64,000 nucleotides of DNA from Mercenaria mercenaria (lineage: Eukaryota > Mollusca > Bivalvia > Venerida > Veneridae). The stretch's first letter is position 1. Each line of letters opens with the position of its first letter. This document shows, one piece after another, positions 24,585 through 36,238 of the stretch. A model generated the notes under the pieces. The model was given only the letters and a program-made list of their open reading frames with translations. It made no database searches and was not told the origin of the DNA. The DNA is taken from contig NW_026461083.1 of the NCBI RefSeq assembly GCF_021730395.1, positions 1 to 64,000 of the forward strand, given 5' to 3'. A program made the position numbers and the translations under genes.

Positions 24585-25968
24585 CCCCATGAGTGGTGGG
24601 GGCATATTGAGTTGGTCTTGTCCGTGCATCCGTGCGTGCGTCCGTCCGTCCGTCCCTGCGTGCGTGCGTCCATCCGAAGTTCGTGACGCGCCTAGCTCGA
24701 AAAGTATTTGGTATAAATTGATGAAACCTTGCATGAGTTTTATCATGATATGAACTTGCGCACCTCCTATTTTTTGTCTGTCTCCGAACCTTTTTTCAGA
24801 GTTATGGCCCCTGAAATAGTCAAAAATGCACATTTTTACCTTGTGACACGCCTTGCTCAAAAAGTATTTGATATAGATTGATGAAACCTTGCATGACTCT
24901 TAACCATGATAGGAACTTGCGCACCACTTATTTTTCATGAGGCCCCGCCCCATATTTTAAGAGTTATGGCCCCTGAAATAGTGAAAAATGCACATTTTCA
25001 CCTTGTGACATGCCTAGCTCAAAAAGTATTTGATATAGATTCATGAAACCTTGCATGAGTCTTAATCATAATATGAACTTGCGCACCACCTATTTTTCAT
25101 CCGACTTCGCCCCCTATTTTACAGAGTTATGGGCCCTGAAATAGTCAAAAATGCACATTTTCACCGTGTGACACGCCTAGCTCAAAAAGTATTGTTATAG
25201 ATTCATGAAACCTTGCATGAGTCTTAATCATGATATGAACTTGAGAACCTCCTATTTTTTATTGGGTCTGCCCCCTATTTTCAGAGTTATGGCCCCTGAA
25301 ATAGTCAAAAATGCACATGTTCACCTTGTGACTTGCCTAGCTCAAAAAGTATTTGGTATAGATTCATGAAACCTTGCATGATATGAACTTGCGCACCTTC
25401 TATTTTTCATTTTGGTCCGCCCCCTATATTTAGAGTTATGGCCCCTGAAATAGTCAAAAATGTACATTTTCACCTTGTGACGCACCTAGCTAAAAAGTAT
25501 TTAATATGAATGATTAAAAACTTGCATAAGTCTTTATTATGATATAAACTTGCACACCTCTAATTTTTTGGCTGGCTCCACCCACTATTTTTAAAGTTAT
25601 GGCTCCTGAAATAGTAAAAAATGCACTTTTTCACCTTATTATGTGCCTAGCTCAAAAAGTATTCGATGTAAATTCAAGAAACCTTGCTGGAGTCTTTATC
25701 GTGATGTGATCTTGCACACTTGGCATTCTTCTTGAAAATGTTGGCTCTTATTACAGAGTTATGGTCCTTGAAATAGCCAAAATAGGGGATTTTTTGTTTG
25801 TGATGCTCATAGCTCAAAAAGTATAGGGCCTAGAATAATGAATCCTTTTCATAAAATATTTGTTGAGGCTATACCCCATTAAGACTGCAAACATTTGAAT
25901 TATTGCCCCTTATTTGTGACAAATGTACCAGTGGGGGGCACACACTGTGTCCTACAGACACATTCTAG
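24566..25968 (+). mobile_element. Helitron-like tandem-repeat element (about 160-bp units)
   Basis: Starts near TCTCAACGTATTTTTGTGC and has a CGTC/CGTG microsatellite (about 24620-24670), then eight or so units of about 160 bases (AGCTCAAAAAGTATTTGAT, AACCTTGCATGA, AGTTATGGCCCCTGAAATAG). It closes with a hairpin TGTGTC-CTACA-GACACA (25946-25962) and, two bases on, CTAG followed by T (25965-25969). A hairpin just before CTRR is the 3' signature of Helitrons; a TC start is the 5' one. The microsatellite-plus-array plan fits the bivalve pearl-type elements. It encodes no RepHel protein and would need one in trans. Confidence 0.6.
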
Positions 25969-26344
25969 TTTATTTAAACGTACAAACTGCCGTCTGGATA
26001 CACTTTTTTGTAATTATTTGTGATTGACTTGCTGATTACTCCCTGGATCGACGATGCATGAATAAAATGGTCCGTGACATGAATGTCGACAAAATTTTCC
26101 ATCGTTGACGAAATTTGACGTCATAATTAGTCTAAATTTAGCCACCCTTAATTTTTAATGTGCATGTTACATACTGAATTATTAAAACTGACTATACCTG
26201 GGTAGTGTGTTTAAAATCACCAAACTTATGGGATTGTTATAGACTTTTCATCATAGTATATGCAGAACGAGAATCGTGTGCGGTTGAAAAACAATGTAAT
26301 AGCAACATATAGCATCAGTAAAGCGATGTCTGAAGGTTCACGGA
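25969..26344. other. Gene-free stretch
   Basis: No reading frame, RNA gene or repeat identified between the Helitron-like element and the LINE fragment. Confidence 0.45.
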
Positions 26345-26685
26345 AATTCATATTTTCCCGATTGTGATGAAAGCTTGGAGTAAGTTTTTCAAGTTATCAG
26401 ATATTTCATCTACCAGAGGACATTCACTCAAGCTTTATAAACCAACTCTTAAGAAAGGACTCCTTCTTCGAAAAAAGTTTTTCTCCATCAGAATAGTAAA
26501 TTATGCATGGAATGGATTGCCGGAAAGGGTTGTAAGTGCTCAGACAGTTGGAACATTCAAAAAGATATTAGACCACCACTGGAATGTAACTAAGAGATAT
26601 GGGACACAAGAGGCTCTGCCTAAACCTTAAACTCCCATCAAAACTGTAAATGTAAATGTAAATGTAAATGTAAATATTTGAATCA
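26345..26685 (+). mobile_element. 5'-truncated LINE, 3' end with (TGTAAA)n tail
   Basis: The open frame 26364-26630 ends in the C-terminus of a non-LTR reverse transcriptase (FKLSDISSTRGHSLKLYKP, LLLRKKFFSIRIVN, WNGLPERVVSA, FKKILDHHW). It is followed after 15 bases by a short TGTAAA-type simple tail (about 26646-26680). Such C-termini and tails are typical of CR1/L2-like LINEs. A second, more decayed copy is at 56545-56845. 5' truncation is the usual outcome of target-primed reverse transcription. Confidence 0.8.
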
Positions 26686-26797
26686 CTCTCGGGTCTACTT
26701 CTTGAAAATAACAGTACTATAATTACTATTTTCTATGAAATGCTGTAATTACCCACCTTTAATACGAAAGTTTTTAAACCCGCACACTGTTGTTATG

Positions 26798-27176
26798 TCT
26801 CCCAAAACACAGTGGTGTAGGATATATTGATTTACCCCTGTCTGTGTGTCTGTCACAAAGCTTGTCCGCACTCAAAGTCGAACATTTCTCAACCGATCTT
26901 TACCAAACTTAAACAAATTATGTCTGACCATAAGACCTCGGCATGTTCGATAACTAGCCAAATCGGCTTAGGCACTTCGGAATTATGGCCCTTGAATTAC
27001 CGAAAAATCCTCAGAGCGCATGCGCTTTCGTGCACCCAAAACGTACCCTGTACTACTTTTATTAGTAGTATAGGGTACGTTTTGGGTGCACGATAAACAG
27101 TATATAAAGACTGACTTACTATTTAGATGATTAGGCAGTTGTGGGAGACATGCGCTTTTCTCAAAAGCATCTCTAG
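26798..27176 (+). mobile_element. Short Helitron-like element with internal palindrome
   Basis: Starts TCTCCCAAAACACAGTGGTG and ends with the hairpin GCTTTT-CTC-AAAAGC (27154-27168) followed by ATCT and CTAG|T (27173-27177). The internal palindrome 27029-27056 / 27065-27092 (CGTGCACCCAAAACGTACCC against its complement, one mismatch in 28) is separate from the terminal hairpin. The text AATTATGGCCCTTGAA links it to the arrays nearby. Non-coding. Confidence 0.55.
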
Positions 27177-27309
27177 TTTCTTTTTTGGTTTATTATTATC
27201 ATTTATTTCAATACAATTTCTAGTTTAACATTTGCTTTTGATAGATACTGGGATATTTTAACGATTTGAATGAAAAGGCCCTTTAAAACGGCGTGTGCCT
27301 TCAAACTTT

Positions 27310-28022
27310 ATTTATTTCTAACCTGTCTTGAAACCAAGATTGGCAACGCAGGCAATACTAATAATGTAATATTACATTTTTAAAATAACTCTATTTTAGT
27401 TGGGCAACAATGACTGGTGAATCAATCAGTGAAACCTGTATTTAGCATTTAGAGAAAACAGATAATAGTAAATGATCAGTTCATTCAGTTGTTAAAGTTT
27501 CTAAAATGTCCGTTACTTGCAGATTTAATTAAAGAAGGCTAACTGTCTAAGTCCATGTATACGACATGTCAGGAAAATTTGTTTTAGGGCATATTGTGGC
27601 ATACATATCGCCACCTGTGTGCACCACTGTACCATGGTAAAATAATCACTTTGGAAGGCATGACTTAATGCAAAACTAATATTATAAAAGGTTTAAAAAT
27701 AGTCACTACAGCTTTTGCTAGTTTACACTTCATATGTAATTTTAATACATTGGTTTGTATGTGAAACGTAAATGTACTGTATTTCAATGAGACAATATTT
27801 TAAAGTCGTTTAAATAACAAAGGTCAGATCAAATACGAAAACAAATACAGTTACACATTTTTTAAAACATTTGTTACAGAAGTTAAAATATAATCTAAAA
27901 CGAACTATAGGTTTACCATGTATAAGATTATCACTATCTTTAGAGCTAATTTGAACTGATATCTGATACCGTTAACGATATTTTAAAACGAAAGAGGAAG
28001 AAAAAATCGTTATCTGAACAAA
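27310..28022 (+). promoter_or_regulatory. Upstream region of copy D
   Basis: Paralogous to 12530-12944 but longer by an inserted or retained stretch. The two regions share the AACCTGTCTTGAAAC start, AATACTAATAAT, the TTTAAATAACAAAGGTCAGA phrase and the last 50 bases before the ATG. Likely contains the promoter and 5' UTR of the intact gene. No confident core promoter element was identified. Confidence 0.45.
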
Positions 28023-28357
28023 ATGGCGACTGATGGGTGTGAAATTACTTCTGATGAAATATTTATCTTTAAATGTACGCCTTGTGCCAAGAAAAATAAG
28101 AATCGAGAAGCGGTAAAATACTGTGTGGAGTGTCAAGGATATTGTTGTAGGTCATGTGTAGACATACATGAAGATTTTCCTACTTTAGAAGGGCATGAGC
28201 TTCTCGATAAATCAGATTTTAAGTCGACAGGTATTATGTCGGACCTCCCGGATTTACCGACCGTGAGATGCAAGATTCATACAGTAAAGGTTATGGATAT
28301 GTACTGTGGAACCCATGACGTGGTGGGTTGCACAAGCTGCATGGTTCTGACACACAG
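28023..28357 (+). CDS. TRIM-like copy D, exon 1 (two B-box zinc fingers)
   Basis: First exon of the intact gene. The ATG lies in ACAAAATGGCGAC, as in copy B. B-box 1: C18-X2-C21, C34-X2-C37, C42-X2-C45, H49, H58. B-box 2: C83-X2-H86, C95-X2-H98, C103-X2-C106, H111. The exon ends with the CACACAG|GTATGC donor after two bases of codon 112, which becomes Arg when joined to exon 2. There is no RING domain, so ubiquitin-ligase activity is not predicted from this protein alone. Residues 1-17 are acidic and short. In-frame read-through past the donor gives only 16 further residues before a stop, which supports splicing here. Cytoplasmic location is expected: no signal peptide or membrane segment. 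Confidence 0.88.
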
Positions 28358-28437
28358 GTATGCAGAAATTGTTTCAACTTTGACAAAACTTAATTTTATT
28401 CAGATTTAGGAGAGACTGACTTGTGAGATGAAAGTAG

Positions 28438-28640
28438 AGCGGACGCAGTGGTCCAGTGGTTACACTGTTTGACTACGGACTAACTTTGGGATAGAGTCCC
28501 GTTTATGTGTGCTTTACGCCTGGCACGTTAAAGAACAAGGGAAACTTCTGGAATTGGAACCTCATCTGTCTTCTGGAGAAGTTGCCCATATGGGTTACTG
28601 GTGGGGACTATAAATAGACTTATATACAAACAAGCGAGAT
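28438..28640 (+). mobile_element. tRNA-derived SINE
   Basis: Begins GCGGACGCAGTGGTCCAGTGGTTA (read in two parts: an A-box-like TGGTCCAGTGG and a B-box-like GGGATAGAGTCCCG), then a non-tRNA body with CTGGCACGTTAAAGAAC and TTCTGGAATTGG. It sits inside the copy D intron, 80 bases after the donor, and is absent from copy B, so it inserted after their separation. No long A tail is seen; the 3' border is approximate. Confidence 0.65.
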
Positions 28641-29269
28641 GAAATGTAACTTTTTTAGTTTTAGTCCAGAGCTGTATATGCAAGATTCAAGCTGTAAACA
28701 GCTAATATATACACTTTACAGGTCTTGTAGGACAATGCGTTATACTTTGGTTACAATACTAAGACAATATTTTTGAAACGCTGGGTACTTTTGAAAAATA
28801 AGCTGAAATTTTTTCTCTTTATAGGAATAAGGTCAGTAATTCGGTCGAAAATGTGCTTCCGTGGTGTATAGAAAGAAGTACACAGTAAATAGATCCGAAT
28901 TTTTCATTGTTTTGTGCAAATTCGTGTAGAACGGACTTTTTCACTGCTAGAATACATTCTGCATGAAATGAAAGGGATTTCATGTTTATACACCCCATAT
29001 GGCAAGTTGTGTGTGTATCGAAACCGAAAGAAGTCGTTTACTGCGCAGACAAGAGCATATATGCGCCATTTTAGGATGGCAGACCACAGCTAAATGGCAT
29101 TTCACTGGAAATTATTCACCCCCCTATTTTCTTTTATTTTTTTTCTTTAATTTATAATAGGACTTTTATTGAAAATAGGTGTAGGAAAAAAGTGATGTTC
29201 TATGTATGTAAGTAAAGACGACCTGAAGTTGTTGTTTTTTATATGTAACAAAGAAGGATTTGAATTACT

Positions 29270-29530
29270 GACCTAAAACCTTATACATTCTTTTTGTACT
29301 ATCAAGGGCCATAATTCTGGTCTTACCACCTGAAATCCAAACCAAAACTGTAGGTGCACAGCTTTACATGCTGGATAAAATACTTAAATGTTTGAGGACT
29401 CTAGGTCGGACATTTTTTGAGATATGCACGATAGAAATTCGGATGGACGGACGGACAGACATGCGGACAATGGTAATTCTAAGTGCCTGTGCACCCCCGC
29501 CCGCCCCCATAAAAACAACAACAAAAACAA
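29270..29530 (+). repeat. Microsatellite-led repeat fragment in intron of D
   Basis: Contains CAAGGGCCATAATTCTGG, GAGATATGCACGATAGAAATT and a GGAC microsatellite (GGACGGACGGACAGACATGCGG). The paralogous stretch in the copy B intron (13540-13730) lacks the microsatellite growth. Non-coding; the frames here are by-products of GC-rich repeats. Confidence 0.55.
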
Positions 29531-30984
29531 GAAAACTTGGGTGGGTGGGCTGGGGTATGGGCACAATAAAATATGTATAAAGCATTATGTAAAAGCAATT
29601 TTAAATGAAATATTCAAAGAGCAATGCACAATTACTCCCAAGTATATCAATTTGACATGCCAACCTAAATACCTTGAATACACCTCACTACTTTTGTGTA
29701 AATTCGAAATTCTTCAGCAGTGGATTAATCATAAGATTTTCATATCATATCTTTCTACTTTATATATTCATTAAAGTGATATGTCAGTATTCATAAAATA
29801 TTATCTTGATAGATAATGGATCCTGAAACAGATGTACATGAGCAAATTAATGAAATGCAAAATAGTGCTTGCACAGGGCTATAGTTTGCGTATTTTTTAG
29901 AAAGGGGTGGTGACCTGTATTATATTCATTTATTATACTCATTTCTCCAGATTTTCTATGCAAATCGTTATACAATAGGTTTATCTTAAGAATAGATGCT
30001 AAATCCGAAAAAATTCTAACAAATTTCTTCTTATAGTGACATCACTACAAGAATTCAATGTAAGCCTATGCCGGTCTAGTTGTCAAATATAAATTGTCCT
30101 AATCTTTCTTCCTCTCCTCGTGTCCTTTCTCAATAACATCGAGTTTTCTGTATAGAGAAATCTTTTGGAATCGACGTGTTTCTGCCGCGTGCTAGATAGA
30201 AATAGTGCCGTCAGAATTTTATGTCTCGAAAAAAGAAATTGAAAGGAGCAAAAACGAGTTAATTCAGAGAGTTGTCCTTAATGAACTGCAGCTTTCTTAT
30301 AGATACGTTAACATCCCTTTACCCTTTTTTTCCCTATAGAAGTGAAACATGTGAATATAAGTCTCAGAAAACCATATATCTCGGAAAACATCGAAAAAAA
30401 AACGTTATTAAGTAAATGAATTTGATATCATATGATGATGAGCCGGATTCAATGGTGTTTAGCCTTTAATACCTTTAGGTAAGTGTTCTGAATTAACCAG
30501 TTAAAGGGGGATAATAACGTTCTAATAAATTATCTTTGCGATGATGTTAATTAAGATGTCTTTTGGAGAGATGCTCACGAAAAATGTGTAAAACATACGC
30601 ATGAACGGCAGGAGACTATTACCGTATCCCACGGCGTCATTCGGTGGCGGATGAAAATATGACTTTACGTAAACTGATCTATAAATTTTGGTATTCATTT
30701 ACTGTTTCGTATTAAATACATAATTGCTGTAACGTTATACTAACATCTTTCATAATGTTGGAGTAAAACTTTGCTATTATGCTAACACTGATACAGTTAA
30801 AAGGGTAACTTGTAAGAATCTTGACATTGAATATAGTACATCATGACACAACCAATACATTAAAGCAGCATGCCTCCAGATTTGGCTAAAATAATCTTTC
30901 TTTCAAATTGAAGTTTGGTCATATGATAAACATAAGGATATGACTTTTTGTTTCTAAAGTATTTTAAAAGTTCCAAATCAAGAA

Positions 30985-31075
30985 AGAAAGATGACCGTGC
31001 CGGGAATCGAACCCCGGACCGCCGCGGCAATAAAGACATTTTCCCGTCGTCGTAACCAATAGCGCTATAGCTGAA
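30985..31075 (-). mobile_element. tRNA-like SINE head
   Basis: On the minus strand there is a B-box/T-arm GGTCCGGGGTTCGATTCCCGG and, about 50 bases before it, an A-box-like GCGCTATTGGTTACG. The spacing and the T-arm are tRNA-like, but the acceptor arms do not pair into a convincing functional tRNA. Interpreted as the head of a SINE or a tRNA pseudogene. Confidence 0.5.
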
Positions 31076-31689
31076 GTAGTGAATAATGACTTCAACCTAT
31101 AGATATTTATAATCGAGACAGTTAACCTGGAGCAAAAGCGTGACAAACGCTTTTCGATTTTCATCGTAAAAAGTAGTAAAAACAGCAAATTCTCATAATA
31201 AAATTTGTTTCCGTAACATAAAGTTTGTCAGTAATTAAGTTTTAAAGCCTTTTTAAGAAATATAGCATTTATTCCAAGATATCTAAAAAATTCTGTTCTG
31301 TTGTCGAACGATCTGGAGTCATGCCGCTTTAAATCTCTATTTCATTAATGCACCAATAAGTATCTGGGAAATATCAAATAACTTGTCTTATCCATAACAT
31401 TATAATACTTTCTTTCGTATTATGATATACATTCTTATCTTAATAGCAGTTGAATTAGCAGTTTAAACAAAATATAAAAAGGTCGGATTATAATGTTATT
31501 TCCAAGAGAAAACGTCAAACTATATATTTATAAACGTGTGTTTGAAACTTCTTATTCCTTTGCACCGACAACATTAATAAAGTCTGTAAAAAATCGCAGC
31601 TAATGGATGTACGCATGTATTGTGTGTAAAGTGTACGGTTAGGTTTAACACAGGTTTAATAGTGTACATTCAATGCGTGCGTACACGCA

Positions 31690-32430
31690 ATGCCGACCCC
31701 TTTGCACCTGTCGGTCGAGTTGGGTGGTACATTTTGTATGTCAGTCGGTCATTCTGTAGGACGGTTTCCACCCAACAACTTAAGAACCACCTGACCAAGA
31801 ACATTCATACTTGGTAACATGCTTGGACGTATAAGGTGGATGACCTCTGTCGCTTTTGGTCAATAGGTCAAATGTCAATTCAGAGGCCTGAAACTTGAAA
31901 ATGTTTTCCTCGAAATAACTTGAGAAGCACTTGACAAAGAACATTTAAACGTGGTATCATAATTGGACTTATAACGTAGATGAACCTTGTTGTTTTCGGC
32001 GTCAGTAAGTCAAAGATCAAGGGCACAGGGTCCTGAACCTTGAAAACAGTTTCCACTCAATAACTGAGAATTCATTGACCTAGAACATTCAAACTTGGTA
32101 GCATGCCTGGGCTAATCAAATAAATGACACAATCATGTTGTTTTCAGGGTCAGTAGATTAAAGGCCAATGTCATAGGGACTATGAACATTGAAAACAATT
32201 TCTTCTCAATGAGAAACATTCGACACACCATATTCAATCTTGGTGGCGTGAATGATCTTATGACGTAGATGACCCATTTTGGTTTTGGATCAAGAAGTCG
32301 AAGGTCAAAGAAAAAGGTCCCTGAACCTTGAAAACCGTTTCCGCGCAAAAACTTAACAACCCCTTTGCCGAATGTCTTCAATCTTGATAGAATGATTGGG
32401 CTTTTAATGTAGATGACCACAGGTCCCAAC
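31690..32430 (+). repeat. Tandem array, about 145-bp units (GGTCAAAGGTCA type)
   Basis: Starts with a GTCGGTC-rich stretch (about 31710-31765), then about five degenerate units with ACTTGGTAGCATG, GTAGATGACC, GTCAGTAAGTCAAAG, CTGAACCTTGAAAACAG and TTTCCACTCAATAACT. The same unit type recurs at 61480-62035. Non-coding. Confidence 0.65.
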
Positions 32431-32570
32431 TTCATGAAAAAAAACGTAAGTAAGTGCTTACTATCCGACCAGGGATACCTGACAGTGACGTCATATTGTG
32501 TTTACTTTCCAATATTTACCTTATATTGTACTGGATTATCATTATATTTCTTTACTTATAGTGTTTATGG

Positions 32571-32642
32571 ATACGTAGCCCAGAGGATAACGGCGCTGTC
32601 GTAGTAACCGAAATGTACCGAGTTCGAATCCGGTCGGCGGAA
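32571..32642 (+). mobile_element. tRNA-like fragment
   Basis: Reads GTAGCCCAGAGGATAACGGC (A-box-like) and about 35 bases later GAGTTCGAATCCGGTC (B box). It resembles a tRNA in length, but the D and acceptor arms are irregular. A SINE head or tRNA pseudogene is more likely than a functional tRNA gene. Confidence 0.5.
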
Positions 32643-34160
32643 CTTTTTTCCCGCACGGCATTTTCTTATTCAGCTATATAGTTATCTTGATTTTCTAGTT
32701 CTTCACGAATTATGTGTACATAACTGTATAGAAAACATCCACCATTTCACTCATTAAATGGCTAAAAATGGCTATGAACACGTTTTTAACTGTAACGAAC
32801 CTTTGGAGAATAACAAGAAAGCAATATCTATTCTAAAACACAATGTACTGACGGTGAGACAGGCATATGTGGCATTAACATTTGGTATACTTCATAATAA
32901 AATAAATGATTGGTGATTTAAAAAAAACCAACAAGGAAAACATATAAAAACAACAATTTTCAAAATCAAGGAAAGCAAATGTAACTGGTCTTTCAAACAA
33001 AATATACATCGTCTATCACTGGTTTCGAACTTACATCGCCTGCGTGACAAGTAGCCAACGCATCCACTGGGCTATGGGTTATACTTCACTTAGGGTTTTT
33101 CATATGATAAGGACATATTTCTAACTATTATAAGAATACATCTGTTTGGGGATATACCTTGTGTATTTATAGTTTGTTGACAAAATGACGTCACTGTCAA
33201 AAATTGTCGGTGGATTAGTAGCTAAGTCTGTTATTTCAAATGCTTGTTTTTGTACTTTATGCATTCTCAGTGTTTTTCATCTATATCAGAACCGGATATG
33301 TCTATTTCATAGATTAACGGGAGTGAAAATTTAATAATTCATAATGGGGGACATACGTATTTTACAAACGGCTCTTGTTACGAAGGACTTAGTAAAGGGG
33401 ATGCCGAAATCATACAATTTCTAGATAAGAAAATGAAATTTCAAGAAATAAATCAAAACTTGTAAAACATCTATAAAGTTGACTTTAACTCAAAACCAAC
33501 ATTCTTGACATGAACGTAAAGTTTCCTTCATGAAAACACTTTAAAATATTTTAATAAATAATTTTCTTTGGACGGCTCTAGCCACAAAGTTAGTTGACAA
33601 GAAAAATGTAAACGTTTTTCAAGGTTTTTTTAAAACTTCAAAATGTCGAGTCCTCAAACTTTGCATATATTTTAAGACATGTATTTACAACATACATAAT
33701 AAGAGAACGGCACCAGAAATGTAAAATTTAACTTTAAGAGAATTTATTGATTTCTGCTGATAATCTTTCCCGAAGTCGGGAGTATTAGGAACTATATTTT
33801 TGGGGATAATTCCAGCAATATTTGCCCAATGAAGTTCCGTTTCAGCAAAGCTTCGTTATAATATACTCTGTAATATATGGCCAAAACATTCAGTTGAAAC
33901 TATTTATTTAGATTTTAACAAAAAGCAAAATATTTCACTTCCAAAACCAAAGTTTACCACAGAGGTTTCACTATACAATATAGATTATAAATAAATCTCG
34001 TTTCTTTAGCTGATACTGCCTTTCACAAAAAAGAACGGATGAAAATTTAATTCAAATGTACATATTATCGGTCTTTTCAATGATTTTCCAGGAAGATGTA
34101 TCATATATGATGTCTAATTTGTTTGAACACTAGTCCGTTTAGTGGAAAATATATGTCATT
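32643..34160. other. Intron sequence without genes
   Basis: A degenerate tRNA-like stretch may lie at 33025-33085 on the minus strand. 33340-33480 matches the copy B intron near 13870. Otherwise AT-rich and without recognisable features. Confidence 0.45.
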
Positions 34161-35475
34161 TTAGCTCGACTATATGCTATCCTACTCAACCCGGCGTCAG
34201 CGTCCGTTCCGCGGCCACACCTTAGTGCACTTTCTCTTTTTTACTATAATTACTTGATGGATCTGCTTCAAACTTAGAAAAGTTATTCCTCATCAACACC
34301 CACATCACAGGGTTCAGGGAAAATAACTCTCAAACCAATATTTCATGAATTATTCCCTTTTTACTAAGAATTTCAGGTTAAAGTTTTGGTGAACTGTCAC
34401 TCTATCTCAGTTATTACTGAATGGATTTATTTCAGACTTAAAATAATTGTTTCACGTCACGTCCTACATCATACAAATGTATGACATAAGGTACATACCT
34501 CTGGCACAAGTTTTTAATGAAGTATGCCCCTTTTTACTTAGAAGTTAGGATGCTTTTCACTGTGTCCCTGATATTACCAAATGGATTTGATTCAAACTTA
34601 AAAGAGTTGTTCTACATCATCACACATATCATATGACACAAGGGCCATAACTCTTGCACCAATTTGTCATAAATTATGCCCTCTTTTTACTTAAAATTTC
34701 AGGTTTAAATTTTGACGCACATTCATTTTATCTCTGTTACTACCAAAAGGATTTGATTTAAACTTAAAATAACTGTTCCACATCATCACCCACATCATAT
34801 GAGAAAAGAGCTATAACTCCTGAACCAATTATTCATGAATTATGTCCCCTCTTAACTCAGAATTTTAGACAGGTTTTGTGCACTTTAACAATGTTTTTGT
34901 TTTGACTTGATATATTTGGTTCAAAAATGTCAAGTTGTTCTACATTATCATCATCATCATGACACAAGGTCCATAACTCTGGTGCAAATATTTTCTGGAT
35001 TATGACCCCTTTTTCTTAAAATTTCAGTTTACTTTTGATATTTTTTTCACCATAGCTTTATTGTTACTAAATGGATTTGATACAAACTTACAATGATTGT
35101 TTCACATCATCACCCACATCATATGACAAAAGCTCCATACCGTTGGCAGCAATTAATTATGAGTTATGTGCTCTCTTAACTAAGGATTTCAGGAGAGTGT
35201 TTTAATGAAATTTTGCTCTATTTCAGTTATTACTAAATAAATTTGATTGAAACTGACATGATATGACACATGCTGCATTACTCTTGCTGAACATTTCCAT
35301 GAATTATGGCCCTTTTATATTAAATGTTATAGTTAATGTTATGCCACACTTTATCTCTGTTAAATACATTTGAACTATTTTCATCTACACTAAGGTCATT
35401 AAACACTTCAGTGGCAGGTCTAGCTCCCTTAGCTTTGCACTGTTTCACTACCCAGCAATAGTCGAGCGCGTGCTG
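34161..35475 (+). repeat. Microsatellite-led tandem array in intron of D
   Basis: About seven degenerate units of 170-180 bases (CATCACCCACATCATATGA, CATAACTCT, TTCATGAATTATG, TACTAAATGGATTTGAT). The ends are TTAGCTCGACTAT (34161) and ATAGTCGAGC (about 35458), inverted repeats of each other. The copy A array has the same plan but different end sequences that also pair. It is non-coding and lies at the position of the array in copy A. Confidence 0.65.
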
Positions 35476-35849
35476 TCAATGCTGTCTCCCTTGACAGCTC
35501 TGGTATTGTACCCTACAAACTCATTAGAGATGCGCTAGACGCAAAATGTAGCATCTATAGCAACCTGTAATTTGAATTTCTTTTATGGAAACTGTTCTGA
35601 GGATATATTGAAAAAGTTTGCCTAAATCTGGCTCTAGGAGTATCGCAGAAACTGAATAATATAAATGTATGGTAGTATAACGGAAGTGCAAAAATATGAT
35701 TTATTTTCGAGTTTCCCTTGCTGTTCCCTGAAAGTCTGCCTTTAAAAACTTTGATAAAATATCAACGTCTGCCTTTAAAGATTTTGATAAATATCAAGTG
35801 TTGTATATATAGTGATTTCCTTTTTTACAATCTGTATTCGTTGATGTTC

Positions 35850-36109
35850 ATGCGCGGATCCAGCGGCCCCCCTCATCAAGACCAGGAAGGTCTAGCTAAT
35901 TACGTATCAATCGTTCCAGCTATGACAAACATGTGTCTTTATACACTAAATATTCTGATGGTGTGTGTTTTTTTGTGTTTTTGGATGTAAGCCGTATAAA
36001 AGAACAGGGTTGTCAATAAGTCTTTGTCGAACAGGCTGAAATAGAAAAATCGCGGCCGAGAAAGAGGAGGGCGGAGGGACACCCGGACCCCCATCTGGAT
36101 CCGCGCATG
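35850..36109. mobile_element. hAT-like MITE next to the copy D acceptor
   Basis: Termini ATGCGCGGATCCAG and CTGGATCCGCGCAT are perfect inverted repeats, followed inward by GC-rich G/C runs. Flanks GATGTTC (35843-35849 and 36110-36116) are a target duplication of 7 bases, or 8 with one mismatch. Copy A has the empty site (GTTGATGTTCTTCGATTT at about 6035). The element ends about 130 bases before the splice acceptor. No transposase. The 7-8 base duplication favours hAT, but the superfamily is an inference. Confidence 0.75.
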
Positions 36110-36238
36110 GATGTTCTTCGATTTATATATGACTCGCGACTCTACGATTAGTATCTCTTGTAGAAATGTCTCCAAGGATAATATTCCAGATAAATATCAC
36201 ATATTTTTGTTACATTTAAGCATTTCACAACTTTTCAG

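Larger units (their letters stand above)
28358..36238 (+). other. Intron of copy D (7.9 kb) with insertions
   Basis: Phase-2 intron from the GT at 28358 to the CTTTTCAG ending at 36238. It is longer than that of copy B because of a SINE (28438), a microsatellite-led repeat (29270-29520), a block 30330-34160 holding tRNA-like fragments and an array, a bigger array at 34161-35470 and an hAT-like MITE (35850-36109). Blocks 29800-30330 and 35480-35830 match the region upstream of copy A exon 2. Confidence 0.75.

Noticed and set aside
24559-24860. Open frames on both strands with Arg/Cys/Pro or Gly/Thr runs
   Set aside because: Caused by the CGTC/CGTG microsatellite of the Helitron-like element.
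29364-29774. Overlapping frames on both strands around 29.4-29.7 kb
   Set aside because: They come from a GGAC microsatellite and G/C-rich runs of a repeat; no conserved protein pattern.
31620-31817. 65-codon frame
   Set aside because: Lies in the microsatellite-led start of a tandem array; no motif.
36111-36238. Upstream Met extension of copy D exon 2
   Set aside because: The extension is intron plus a MITE target duplication; the phase-2 acceptor at 36238 joins perfectly to the B-box exon.
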